This document shows, in pieces, positions 1-7,089 of a DNA stretch of 64,000 bases. Each line of letters begins with the position of its first letter. The first letter of the stretch is position 1. The stretch comes from Lysobacterales bacterium 66-474. GTDB taxonomy: Bacteria; Pseudomonadota; Gammaproteobacteria; Xanthomonadales; Rhodanobacteraceae. The stretch covers positions 62,001 to 126,000 of the forward strand of contig MKWP01000015.1 in the NCBI GenBank assembly GCA_001899805.1. The letters run 5' to 3'. The notes below the pieces were generated by a model that saw only the letters and a program-made list of their open reading frames with translations, did not search any database and had not been told where the DNA came from. A program made the position numbers and the translations under genes.

Positions 1-166
1 ATTGGCCCGCATCGCGCTGGATGCGCCGGTACCCGCCCATCCGGACGGGCTGTTGCGCAGCACGCCGGATCCCGCGGTCCTGGATGCACTGTTCGAGCGA
101 CTGAAGATCGGCCCGCTTACGCGCACCCGCGCGCACCAGGTCCTGCAACGGCAGCCCACGACATGA
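1..166 (+). CDS. 5'-3' exonuclease family protein, C-terminal fragment
   Basis: Only the last 54 codons lie in the window, in the frame starting at base 2 and ending at TGA 164-166. The peptide reads LARIALDAPVPAHPDGLL, then PDPAVLDALFERLKIGPL. It resembles the end of the 5' nuclease domain of DNA polymerase I-type flap exonucleases, where a line ending in 'LATI..DVPL' is followed by 'L..LFE.L.F..L'. The next gene starts inside its stop codon (ATGA), so the two are translationally coupled. The family assignment rests on this short tail, and the full gene upstream would settle it. Confidence 0.5.
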   Translation, partial: LARIALDAPVPAHPDGLLRSTPDPAVLDALFERLKIGPLTRTRAHQVLQRQPTT

Positions 167-726
167 ATCGCGATCCGCATGTCCCCGCCGACGCCGGGGC
201 GCCCGTCGAAATCCTGCACGCAGGCCAATGGCTCACCCTGAAACAGCGCGGGCGCTGGGAATTCGTCGAACGCAACAACCCCCAGGGCGCGGTGATCATC
301 GTCGCGGTCACGCCGGACGACCGCCTGCTGTTCGTCGAGCAATACCGCGTGCCGATCCTGAAATTCACCATCGAGATGCCGGCCGGCCTGATCGGCGATC
401 CCGGCCACGCCGACGACGACAGCGTGGCCGGCGCCGCGCGGCGCGAACTGGAAGAGGAAACCGGCTGGAGTTGCGCGCGCGTGGTGCCGCTGCACATGGG
501 CCCGTCATCGGCCGGCATGAGCACCGAAATGATGTACTTCGTGCGCGCACTGGACTTGCGCAAGGTTGGCGAAGGTGGCGGCGACGAGACGGAAAACATC
601 GTGGTGCACGAAGTGCCGCGCGGCGACGCCGGCGCGTGGTTGCGCGCGATGGTCGAAAAAGGCTATTCCATCGATCCGAAACTGTTCGCGGGCCTGTGGC
701 TTCTCGAACACGGCCACGACGCGTGA
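163..726 (+). CDS. Nudix hydrolase, ADP-sugar pyrophosphatase-like
   Basis: A 187-residue Nudix protein. The Nudix box lies near residues 75-100 and carries the core RELEEETGW (REUxEExGU), which binds Mg and hydrolyses nucleoside diphosphates linked to another group. The first part of the box is stretched by acidic residues (GHADDDSV), so the usual G-x5-E spacing is loose. The N-terminal half (FVERNNPQGAVIIVAV, then LLFVEQYRVPI) resembles NudF/ADP-ribose pyrophosphatases, the likeliest substrate class. The start overlaps the stop of the upstream exonuclease-like gene. The substrate is inferred; the family is clear. Confidence 0.85.
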   Translation: MNRDPHVPADAGAPVEILHAGQWLTLKQRGRWEFVERNNPQGAVIIVAVTPDDRLLFVEQYRVPILKFTIEMPAGLIGDPGHADDDSVAGAARRELEEETGWSCARVVPLHMGPSSAGMSTEMMYFVRALDLRKVGEGGGDETENIVVHEVPRGDAGAWLRAMVEKGYSIDPKLFAGLWLLEHGHDA

Positions 727-727
727 A

Positions 728-1627
728 TCATTTCGCCGCGTCACGTTCCCTGGCCAACTGCGCGTCCAGGGCGCGGGCGGCGGCCGCTGCATAAGCCCTG
801 CACGCACCGGCATCAATCAGCGCCGCGGCATCGTCGGGCGATGTGCGCCGCGCGACCCTCTCCCAGAAATCGCTGGCACCGGGATGCGGGGTCATCAGGA
901 TGTCGCACGGCAGCGCAGCGATCCTGGCGATGGATCGGCGGAACGCGGCGACGTATCGCGGATGATCGCCGAAGCGGTAGCCCGGCGCGGCCAGCGCGGT
1001 GAGGCTGTCGGCGTAGACCATGTGCAGGCAACGCGCGCCTTCGCAGGATGTCCATGTCCACGATGTGCTGCCCGGCGTGTGGCCGGGAGTGTAGTGCGCG
1101 GTCACGGCCACGTTCCCGAGTTGCAGGACTTCACCGTCGCGCACCACGCGCACCTGCTGCACCGGTGTGTAGGTCAATCCGAATCCGTATTGCGGATCGG
1201 CGGGATCGGCGCCACCCGATTTCATCTCGTGCGCGCCTTCGGTACTTGCCAGTACCTGTGCGCCGCTGGCGCGTTGCAATGCCGCGATGCCACCCGCGTG
1301 GTCGGCATGTGCGTGCGAATTGAGGATCCATTTGATGTCGCGTACCCGCAAGCCGAGCTTACGGACATGCGCCTCGATCTGTGCCGCCGATTCGGGCAGG
1401 TCGCCGTCGAACAGCGCCAGCCCCTTCCCCGTGTCGACGAGAATCGCCGAGAGGCCATGCGGCCCCACGTACCACGTGTTGCCGTAAATGCGGAAAGGCT
1501 CCTGTGGCGCGTTCCACTCCACGCGGGCCTTGCTGAAGGACGGTGCCGGCGAAGGCTCCGCGGCGCGGGCTCCGGGCAAGGCCAGCAAGCAACCGGCGAG
1601 GATGATGGGCCATCGGCGTATCGTCAC
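728..1627 (-). CDS. Subclass B3 metallo-beta-lactamase
   Basis: A 299-residue exported zinc hydrolase. An N-terminal signal peptide (WPIILAGCLLALPGARA) is followed by an MBL fold with HAHADHAGG near residue 105, the zinc ligand in TPGHTPGS near 180, and TPHPGASDFW near 245. The last motif is typical of subclass B3 enzymes such as L1 and FEZ-1. Members hydrolyse penicillins, cephalosporins and carbapenems in the periplasm. I take GTG 1627 as start because a GGAGAG lies 5 nt upstream; a TTG at 1645 has no ribosome site. It converges with the Nudix gene and has no adjacent ampR-type regulator. Whether it gives resistance depends on expression. Confidence 0.85.
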   Translation of the reverse strand: MTIRRWPIILAGCLLALPGARAAEPSPAPSFSKARVEWNAPQEPFRIYGNTWYVGPHGLSAILVDTGKGLALFDGDLPESAAQIEAHVRKLGLRVRDIKWILNSHAHADHAGGIAALQRASGAQVLASTEGAHEMKSGGADPADPQYGFGLTYTPVQQVRVVRDGEVLQLGNVAVTAHYTPGHTPGSTSWTWTSCEGARCLHMVYADSLTALAAPGYRFGDHPRYVAAFRRSIARIAALPCDILMTPHPGASDFWERVARRTSPDDAAALIDAGACRAYAAAAARALDAQLARERDAAK

Positions 1628-1729
1628 CGGCACTCTCCGCAGCAAGGAAGACGCGCAGCGTGCACGCGGAACATGAATCGGATGGGACGAAATCGTGTCC
1701 GGATCGGGGCGGGCCGGGCCGGGCTTGTC

Positions 1730-2764
1730 TCAGCCGGGGCCAACGCGCCAGCGCCACACCGCCACCCCGATCCCCGCCACCGCTACCGCAACCAGGATCG
1801 CTGCCGCGAACACCCGCGCATCGAACCAGTACGCGGCCGCGAGGATCGCCAGCGGCACTACGGCAATCGCCAGCGACAGCACCCGATCGCGCCGACGCAC
1901 GCGCGGCAGCAGCCACGCCGCCCCGGCCCACGCCAGCAGCACGGCCAACGCGCGCCGCGCCCATTTGTAGCGCGGCGGCTGCGGCGCGTCGGTGAGCACG
2001 TCGGTCAGGGAATGTCGGCCGATCAGCACCTGTGCGATGGCATCGCCGCCCGGATTCTGCGCCGGGACCAGGGTGCCGTCCTGGTCGCGCGCGAACACGG
2101 TCAGGTCTTCCGGCGCGATGCGCATCCAGCTGATGCGCAGGTCGCCGATCTGCGGACGCGCGGAATTCGCGCTGGTCAACAGCGTGCCGTCGTGGGGCTG
2201 GAACGTCACCGCCATGTTGGGCGGCAACTTCGAGAGGTCCGGTTCGAAAGGCTCGATACCTTCGATCATGTCCGTGAGCGCCGGCGCAAGCTTGAAACCG
2301 GCGACCGCGACATCGGGAGAATCGAACCGCGCGGCGTTGATCGGGAAGGCGCCGGGATTGGCGTGGCCGGCCGGATTGTTGAACGCGGTGGAATCGATCG
2401 GGTGGTCGAACCAGTTCTGTTCGTAGCTGCGCTGTCCGCCGTAGCGGATTTCATTCCACTGGAACATCTCGACCTTGCGCACCAGCGCGGGCGCATCGAC
2501 CGCAACGCCGAATTGCACGTCGCGCGCCGGCGTCTTCACTTCGGGCGCACCGGCCGCCAGCACCAGTTTGCCGTTGGCGGCGGGCCCCGGCATCGCGGCA
2601 CTGCCGGTCAGGACGAAGCCACCCAGCGCATCCTCGCCCAGCACGCGCAAACGATCGGCGTGCTCGGTGAAGCCGAGCAGCAGCAGGCCGAGCAGCATCA
2701 GCACCGCGCCCAGCAGGGCGGCGTTGCGGGAAGCATTGTCGAGGAGTCCGGTCAGGCGATTCAC
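1730..2764 (-). CDS. TMEM43 (LUMA)-family membrane protein
   Basis: A 344-residue protein with one N-terminal hydrophobic helix (about residues 16-32), a large extracytoplasmic domain and three or four hydrophobic segments in the last 90 residues. The central domain has the TMEM43 signature: VEMFQWNE followed by the Y-x2-NW segment, then FNNPAGHANPGAFP. That topology matches the eukaryotic nuclear-envelope protein TMEM43 and its scattered bacterial homologues, whose biochemical role is unknown. The GTG start lies 9 nt after the stop of the upstream MBL-fold hydrolase, so the two are probably cotranscribed. Confidence 0.75.
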   Translation of the reverse strand: MNRLTGLLDNASRNAALLGAVLMLLGLLLLGFTEHADRLRVLGEDALGGFVLTGSAAMPGPAANGKLVLAAGAPEVKTPARDVQFGVAVDAPALVRKVEMFQWNEIRYGGQRSYEQNWFDHPIDSTAFNNPAGHANPGAFPINAARFDSPDVAVAGFKLAPALTDMIEGIEPFEPDLSKLPPNMAVTFQPHDGTLLTSANSARPQIGDLRISWMRIAPEDLTVFARDQDGTLVPAQNPGGDAIAQVLIGRHSLTDVLTDAPQPPRYKWARRALAVLLAWAGAAWLLPRVRRRDRVLSLAIAVVPLAILAAAYWFDARVFAAAILVAVAVAGIGVAVWRWRVGPG

Positions 2765-2773
2765 GCCGCGAGC

Positions 2774-3643
2774 TTACAACGAAGTACCGGCGAAATGCGC
2801 CTGCCCGTCGGTGCTGGCGTAGCGCCCGCGTTCGTCCCTTCGTGGCGCCGCCAACGCGATCCGATGATCGTGGGTGAAGAACAACCGTACGCCACGCCGC
2901 AACTTGTCGTCGAGGAACTCGCGCTTCTCGTCGATCAGCATTTCCGGCGCACGGTCGTAACCCATCGTCACCGGCAGGTGCACCCAGGGCGTGCCCGGGA
3001 TCAGGTCCGCGCAATACACCACGCCGTCCCTGCCGTGCGGACCGACGATCTCCGACAGCATCAATCCCGGCGTATGGCCCTGCGAATAATGGAAGCGCAC
3101 CGCCTTGCCCAACGCGCGCGAATATTCGCCGTCGACTTTTTCGAGGCGCCCGCTGTGTTCGAGCAACGCCGGCACCTCGGGGATGAACGATGCGCGATCG
3201 CGAGGATGCGGGTGGGTCGCACGCATCCAGTGGCCGGCGCTCACGAGGTAGCGCGCGTTCGGAAACAGCAACCGCGGCGGCGCACCCTCTTCCCATTGCG
3301 CCAGCAATCCGCCGACATGATCGAAATGCAGGTGCGACAACACCACTACGTCGATGTCCCCGTGTTGCAACCCGGCTTTCGCCAGCGACTCCAGCAGCAC
3401 ATGGCGTTCTTCCACCACCCCGTAGCGCTCGCGCAGTTTCGGTTCGAAGAACGCGCCGATGCCGGTTTCGAACAACACGTTGCGGCCATCCAGGTCGGTG
3501 GCGAGCAGGCACCGGCAAGCCAGCGGGATGCGGTTCTGTTCGTCCGGCGCGATCCACTTCTGCCACATGGCCTTCGGGGCATTCCCGAACATCGCGCCGC
3601 CGTCGAGTTTCTGGGTATTGCCTTCGATCGACCACAATCGCAT
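2774..3643 (-). CDS. MBL-fold metallo-hydrolase, AHL-lactonase-like
   Basis: A 289-residue cytoplasmic metallo-hydrolase with no signal peptide. The metal motif [10 protein letters not shown] (HxHxDH) is near residue 105, the next ligand in YSQGHTPG near 190, an Asp in VYCADLIPG and a final His in FFTHDH. The arrangement matches the quorum-quenching lactonase/AttM-like branch rather than beta-lactamases. The substrate cannot be told from sequence. The start has a good GGAGAG 6 nt upstream. A degenerate copy of its first 16 codons lies about 190 bp upstream in the same orientation. It is followed within 9 nt by the TMEM43-like gene. Confidence 0.8.
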   Translation of the reverse strand: MRLWSIEGNTQKLDGGAMFGNAPKAMWQKWIAPDEQNRIPLACRCLLATDLDGRNVLFETGIGAFFEPKLRERYGVVEERHVLLESLAKAGLQHGDIDVVVLSHLHFDHVGGLLAQWEEGAPPRLLFPNARYLVSAGHWMRATHPHPRDRASFIPEVPALLEHSGRLEKVDGEYSRALGKAVRFHYSQGHTPGLMLSEIVGPHGRDGVVYCADLIPGTPWVHLPVTMGYDRAPEMLIDEKREFLDDKLRRGVRLFFTHDHRIALAAPRRDERGRYASTDGQAHFAGTSL

Positions 3644-3681
3644 TTGTTTCTCTCCGGGAGTCTAATTGGCGGCGACGGTTG

Positions 3682-3834
3682 CTAGGCTCGACATCCATGC
3701 CTCACCAAGCAACCCGGCCTACGGCTCCTGCCTTCGGCGCTCGCCGGCGCGAGTTGCCATTCAAGGCAACTCGCGAAAGCTCCGGCTCCCCCATCGAGTC
3801 TCTGGGTGTTGCCTTCGATCGAATACAGTTTCAT
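3682..3834 (-). pseudogene. Relic start of a second MBL-fold hydrolase gene
   Basis: Reading the minus strand from ATG 3834, the first 16 codons encode MKLYSIEGNTQRLDGG, nearly identical to the start of the intact gene at 3643 ([16 protein letters not shown]). The differences are synonymous or conservative (R/K, W/Y, K/R), as expected of a copy that diverged under selection as a working gene. The similarity then stops. The frame runs on through palindromic sequence for 34 unrelated residues and ends at 3682. It is best read as a leftover of a tandem paralogue whose body was lost, not as an expressed gene. Confidence 0.7.
3749..3774. repeat. Perfect 10-bp inverted repeat
   Basis: GCGAGTTGCC and its exact complement are separated by the 6-nt loop ATTCAA. 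It lies inside the non-homologous part of the MBL relic. A further GGGTTGCT/AGCAACC pair lies between it and the intact gene, so the region looks like a REP-type palindromic cluster. Confidence 0.6.
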
Positions 3835-3937
3835 GTGGTGCTGCACTGTCTTGCCGATTGCATCCAGGCATCATACCCGGCACGACATCAGCGGCCGCCT
3901 GGCTGCCGATGTTCAATGACTCGCGCCGGCAGTAACA

Positions 3938-3961
3938 AAGGGCCCGCCTTGCGGCGGGCCC
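3938..3961 (-). terminator. Rho-independent terminator of mucD
   Basis: A perfect 9-bp GC-rich stem (GGGCCCGCC / GGCGGGCCC, loop TTGC) lies 34 nt past the stop of the mucD-like gene. On the minus strand it is followed by TTTGTT. Confidence 0.75.
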
Positions 3962-3994
3962 TGGCAAAACAAGCAACGGGTGTACGCGTGACGT

Positions 3995-5434
3995 TTACTT
4001 CTCCGGCACGCTGACTGCGATGAACAGGTTCTGGCCCTGGTGCGAAACCAGCAACAGCACGGTGCTGCCGGGTTTGACGTTCGCGGTCTCGCGACTGAAC
4101 TCGGCAACGCTGTTCACAGGCTTGTTGCCCACCCGCAGGATCACGTCTCCGGGCGACAGGTTGGCTTGCGCGGCCGGTCCCTGGACGTTGGTGATCACCA
4201 CCCCGCCCTTGCCGCTGTAGCCGAGCTGCTGGCGCATGCTCGGGGTGATGTCCTGCACGGCGAGGCCCAGCAGTTTGCTGCCGCTGCCGGCCGCCGGGAC
4301 GTTGGCAAGCAACTCCTGCGAAAGCCCGTTGCGCGGCATCTCGGCCACTTTCACCTTGATGGTCCTGGACTTGCCGTCACGCAGGATGCCGACGTTGATG
4401 TCGGTGCCCGGCGCGGTCATCGCGACGATCGGCGGTATCTGCGCGGACTCGTAGACTTCGTGTCCATTGATCGCCGTGATCACGTCGCCCACTTGCAGGC
4501 CGGCCTTGGCGGCGGGCCCGTCCGGCTGGAGCTGCGCGATCAACGCGCCTTGCGCCTCCTTCAAGCCCTTGGATTTGGCGATGCCTTCGGTGACCGGCTG
4601 GATCGTCACGCCGATCATCCCGCGGCTGACGTAGCCCTTGGTCTTGAGCTGGTTCGCGGCGCTCATCGCGAGGTCGATCGGGATCGAGAACGACAGGCCC
4701 ATCGCGCCGCCGTCGGTCGAGAAGATCTGCGAATTGATGCCGACCACCTGTCCCGCGAGGTTGAACAGCGGACCGCCCGAATTGCCGCGGTTGATCGGCA
4801 CGTCGGTCTGGATGAAGGGCACGGCCGCCTGGTCGCTGCCGAGACTGCGGCCGACGTAGCTGACGATGCCGGCGCTGACCGAATGGTCGAGCGCAAACGG
4901 CGACCCGATCGCGACCACCCATTGGCCGGGCTTCAGGTCGTCGGAATTGCCGATCGCCACGGTCGGCAGGTTCGTGGCATCGATCTTCAGCAGCGCGATG
5001 TCGTAGACCTTGTCCTCGCCGACAACCTTGGCGGGGTAGATGCGATGATTGGTCAGGCGCACCTTCACCGAATCGGCGTTGGCGATCACGTGGCGGTTGG
5101 TGAGGATGTAGCCGTCGGAGGAAATGATGAAGCCCGAGCCCAGCGATTCGCCGCCACGGTCGGGCGGCTGCATCCGCGGCCCCGGCATCCCGAAGAAGCG
5201 GAAAATGTCCGGGATCGGCGGTCCCTGCGTTTGCTGCTGGTCGGGATCGTCGCCGCCCATCTCGCTGGCGTGGTTGTAGTGCGCCACCACGTTCACCACC
5301 GCCGGCCCGTACTTCTGCACGATGCTGGTGAAGTCCGGCAGCGCCACGCCCGGCGCCGCGGCCAGCGCCGCACCGGCACCCGAAAAGCACAACAGAACGA
5401 ATACGGCAGCGAACTGCCTCGCCCGTTTCAACAT
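3995..5434 (-). CDS. mucD: Periplasmic serine protease Do (DegP/MucD)
   Basis: A 479-residue HtrA-family protease-chaperone that degrades or refolds misfolded envelope proteins. A signal peptide (residues 1-26) is followed by a trypsin-like domain with catalytic His115 (TNRHV), Asp145 (YDIALL) and Ser219 (GNSGGP), then two PDZ domains (about 275-370 and 385-475). The length is normal for the family. The start has AAGGAG 7 nt upstream. It lies downstream of rpoE and rseA on the same strand with a 169-nt gap. This rpoE-rseA-mucD order is the standard envelope-stress module, which places mucD in the sigma-E regulon. A hairpin terminator follows. Confidence 0.93.
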   Translation of the reverse strand: MLKRARQFAAVFVLLCFSGAGAALAAAPGVALPDFTSIVQKYGPAVVNVVAHYNHASEMGGDDPDQQQTQGPPIPDIFRFFGMPGPRMQPPDRGGESLGSGFIISSDGYILTNRHVIANADSVKVRLTNHRIYPAKVVGEDKVYDIALLKIDATNLPTVAIGNSDDLKPGQWVVAIGSPFALDHSVSAGIVSYVGRSLGSDQAAVPFIQTDVPINRGNSGGPLFNLAGQVVGINSQIFSTDGGAMGLSFSIPIDLAMSAANQLKTKGYVSRGMIGVTIQPVTEGIAKSKGLKEAQGALIAQLQPDGPAAKAGLQVGDVITAINGHEVYESAQIPPIVAMTAPGTDINVGILRDGKSRTIKVKVAEMPRNGLSQELLANVPAAGSGSKLLGLAVQDITPSMRQQLGYSGKGGVVITNVQGPAAQANLSPGDVILRVGNKPVNSVAEFSRETANVKPGSTVLLLVSHQGQNLFIAVSVPEK

Positions 5435-5603
5435 GAGTGGTCTCCTTGACTGTTTTGCAAACTCGGAATGGGCCGACGCTCGCCCGCGTCACACATCATG
5501 GCTGGCCGCGCGCGGCGCCGTGCGGACGCGATCGGCGTCCGGCAGCGCAGGCACCCGTGTTCGGCAGCGACGAACGCCCGCGCATCCGCCACGGCAATGA
5601 CGT

Positions 5604-6269
5604 TCAGTGGCTGGTGGCGGCGCTGGAAGGCGCCGGTTCCGGCAGCAGCACGATCTGGAACGGCAATCCGGGTTGACCCGCCTGGGAGGATGCGGCAAAC
5701 GGCAACGTCTCGTCGCGTGCATAGGTCGCGCGCCGCAAGTAATCAGGTTGCATCAGGCCGGTGCCATACACGACGCTCGCGGAAGCGGGCTGCGCACCCA
5801 GCACGGTCGGCTGGCGCGCCAACAGCCACGGCGGCGTGGCCGCGTTGGCGGCCGGAGTCGATTCGGCGAGCGAAGTCGCAACCGCGGAATTCGGCGCCGA
5901 CACGCGCTGCTGCGCGATCGACGCGGGCGCCGTGTCGGTCCGGGAGGGTGCATTCAGCATCAGCGCGGCGACCGCCACGCTCGCGGCGATCGCACCGCCA
6001 CCCACGTACCGGGCCCAATGCCGGCGCGCCGGCGGTGCCTGTTCGGCATCGATCGCCGCGGCGATGCGGGCCGCGAAATCGTCGTCGTCCCCCGGCGCGG
6101 ACATCCGCGCGGAATCGGCGGACAGGCAGGCGCGGATCAGGTGCCAGCGCGACCAGGTCGCGGACAACTCCGGATCGTGGTCGAGGCGCCGCAGCAGGAA
6201 ACGGGTGGGCTCGGCGGCCAATTCGCCATCCATCAGGGCGGACAGATCTTCGCGGCTGGTCGGTTCCAT
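5604..6269 (-). CDS. rseA: Anti-sigma-E factor RseA
   Basis: A 221-residue single-pass inner-membrane anti-sigma factor. The N-terminal cytoplasmic part (SREDLSALMDGELA) matches the RseA sigma-binding domain. A transmembrane helix lies at about residues 88-106 (GGGAIAASVAVAALML) and a low-complexity periplasmic tail follows. The family sequesters RpoE and is cut by DegS/RseP when outer-membrane proteins misfold. I start at ATG 6269 because GAGGAAG precedes it; earlier in-frame ATGs at 6284 and 6314 lack a ribosome site. It is directly downstream of rpoE. No rseB is seen next to it. Confidence 0.85.
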   Translation of the reverse strand: MEPTSREDLSALMDGELAAEPTRFLLRRLDHDPELSATWSRWHLIRACLSADSARMSAPGDDDDFAARIAAAIDAEQAPPARRHWARYVGGGAIAASVAVAALMLNAPSRTDTAPASIAQQRVSAPNSAVATSLAESTPAANAATPPWLLARQPTVLGAQPASASVVYGTGLMQPDYLRRATYARDETLPFAASSQAGQPGLPFQIVLLPEPAPSSAATSH

Positions 6270-6314
6270 TGGCGGCTTCCTCATGCAACTCGAATCGGGA
6301 TCGTGCCCATGCAA

Positions 6315-6902
6315 TCAGGCGGCATCGTCGGACAACAGCGGGCGCAGTTTCTCGTCGATCGCCTCGCGGGCCCGGAAAATGCGCGAACGCACCGTGCCGA
6401 TCGGGCAGCCCATGCGTTCGGCGATTTCCTCGTAGGACAATCCCTCGACCTCGCGCAGGGTGATCGCGTCGCGCAATTCTTCCGGCAGCTTTTCGACCGT
6501 GGCGAACACGGTTTGTTCAATCTCGCGGCGGGCCAGTTCGTGTTCGGGGGTGGCTTCGTCGCGCAGGCGGGCGCCAGCGTCGAACTGGACGGCGGTGTCC
6601 GCATCGATGTCCTCGGCCGGCGGCCGGCGGCCCTGCGCGACCAGGTGGTTCTTCGCGGTGTTCACGGCGATCTTGTACATCCAGGTGTAAAACGCGCTGT
6701 CTCCACGGAACGCGCCGATCGCGCGATAGGCGCGGATGAAGGCTTCCTGCGCCACGTCCTCGCACTCGCTCCAGTCGTGCACGTAACGCGACACCAGCCC
6801 GACGATCTTGTGCCGGTACTTGCGCACCAGCAGGTCGAACGCCCGGTTGTCGCCCTTGCGCACGCGCTCCACGAGGGCACGATCGGTTTCCACATCGCCC
6901 AT
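6315..6902 (-). CDS. rpoE: RNA polymerase sigma factor RpoE (ECF, sigma-E)
   Basis: A 195-residue extracytoplasmic-function sigma factor. Region 2 contains DLLVRKYRHKIVGLVSRYV and DVAQEAFIRAYRAIGAFRG. Region 4 contains LREVEGLSYEEIAERM and GTVRSRIFRAREAI, the helix-turn-helix that reads the -35 element. I start at ATG 6902 (AGGAG 10 nt upstream). Longer in-frame starts exist, but the probable sigma-E promoter at 6947-6974 falls inside that extension. It heads the rpoE-rseA-mucD unit and is presumably autoregulated. Confidence 0.93.
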   Translation of the reverse strand: MGDVETDRALVERVRKGDNRAFDLLVRKYRHKIVGLVSRYVHDWSECEDVAQEAFIRAYRAIGAFRGDSAFYTWMYKIAVNTAKNHLVAQGRRPPAEDIDADTAVQFDAGARLRDEATPEHELARREIEQTVFATVEKLPEELRDAITLREVEGLSYEEIAERMGCPIGTVRSRIFRAREAIDEKLRPLLSDDAA

Positions 6903-6946
6903 CGGGGCGGCACTCCTGACTGCGCCGGGGGCGATATGCACCCCCG

Positions 6947-6974
6947 TCTGACCGCGCTCCGCGCGCGAAAGTTC
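6947..6974 (-). promoter_or_regulatory. Probable sigma-E autoregulatory promoter of rpoE
   Basis: On the minus strand, TGAACTT (-35; core AACTT ends at 6969) is followed after 17 nt by TCAGA (-10, 6951-6947), close to the sigma-E consensus GGAACTT / TCTGA. The predicted transcript would start about 35-40 nt before ATG 6902. Matched by eye only. Confidence 0.4.
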
Positions 6975-7089
6975 ACCCGGCTTCGCCATTCCACGTCCCT
7001 TGAATCGCACTCGTCTTGACCATGGTTGGGCCGCCGGACCGTCGAATCAAGCGTAACGCGCAACGAGCGTGCCCTTCAAATGCGCACCG

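Noticed and set aside
566-3685. A 1039-codon plus-strand frame over the MBL and TMEM43 genes
   Set aside because: It is a shadow of three minus-strand genes with recognisable active sites.
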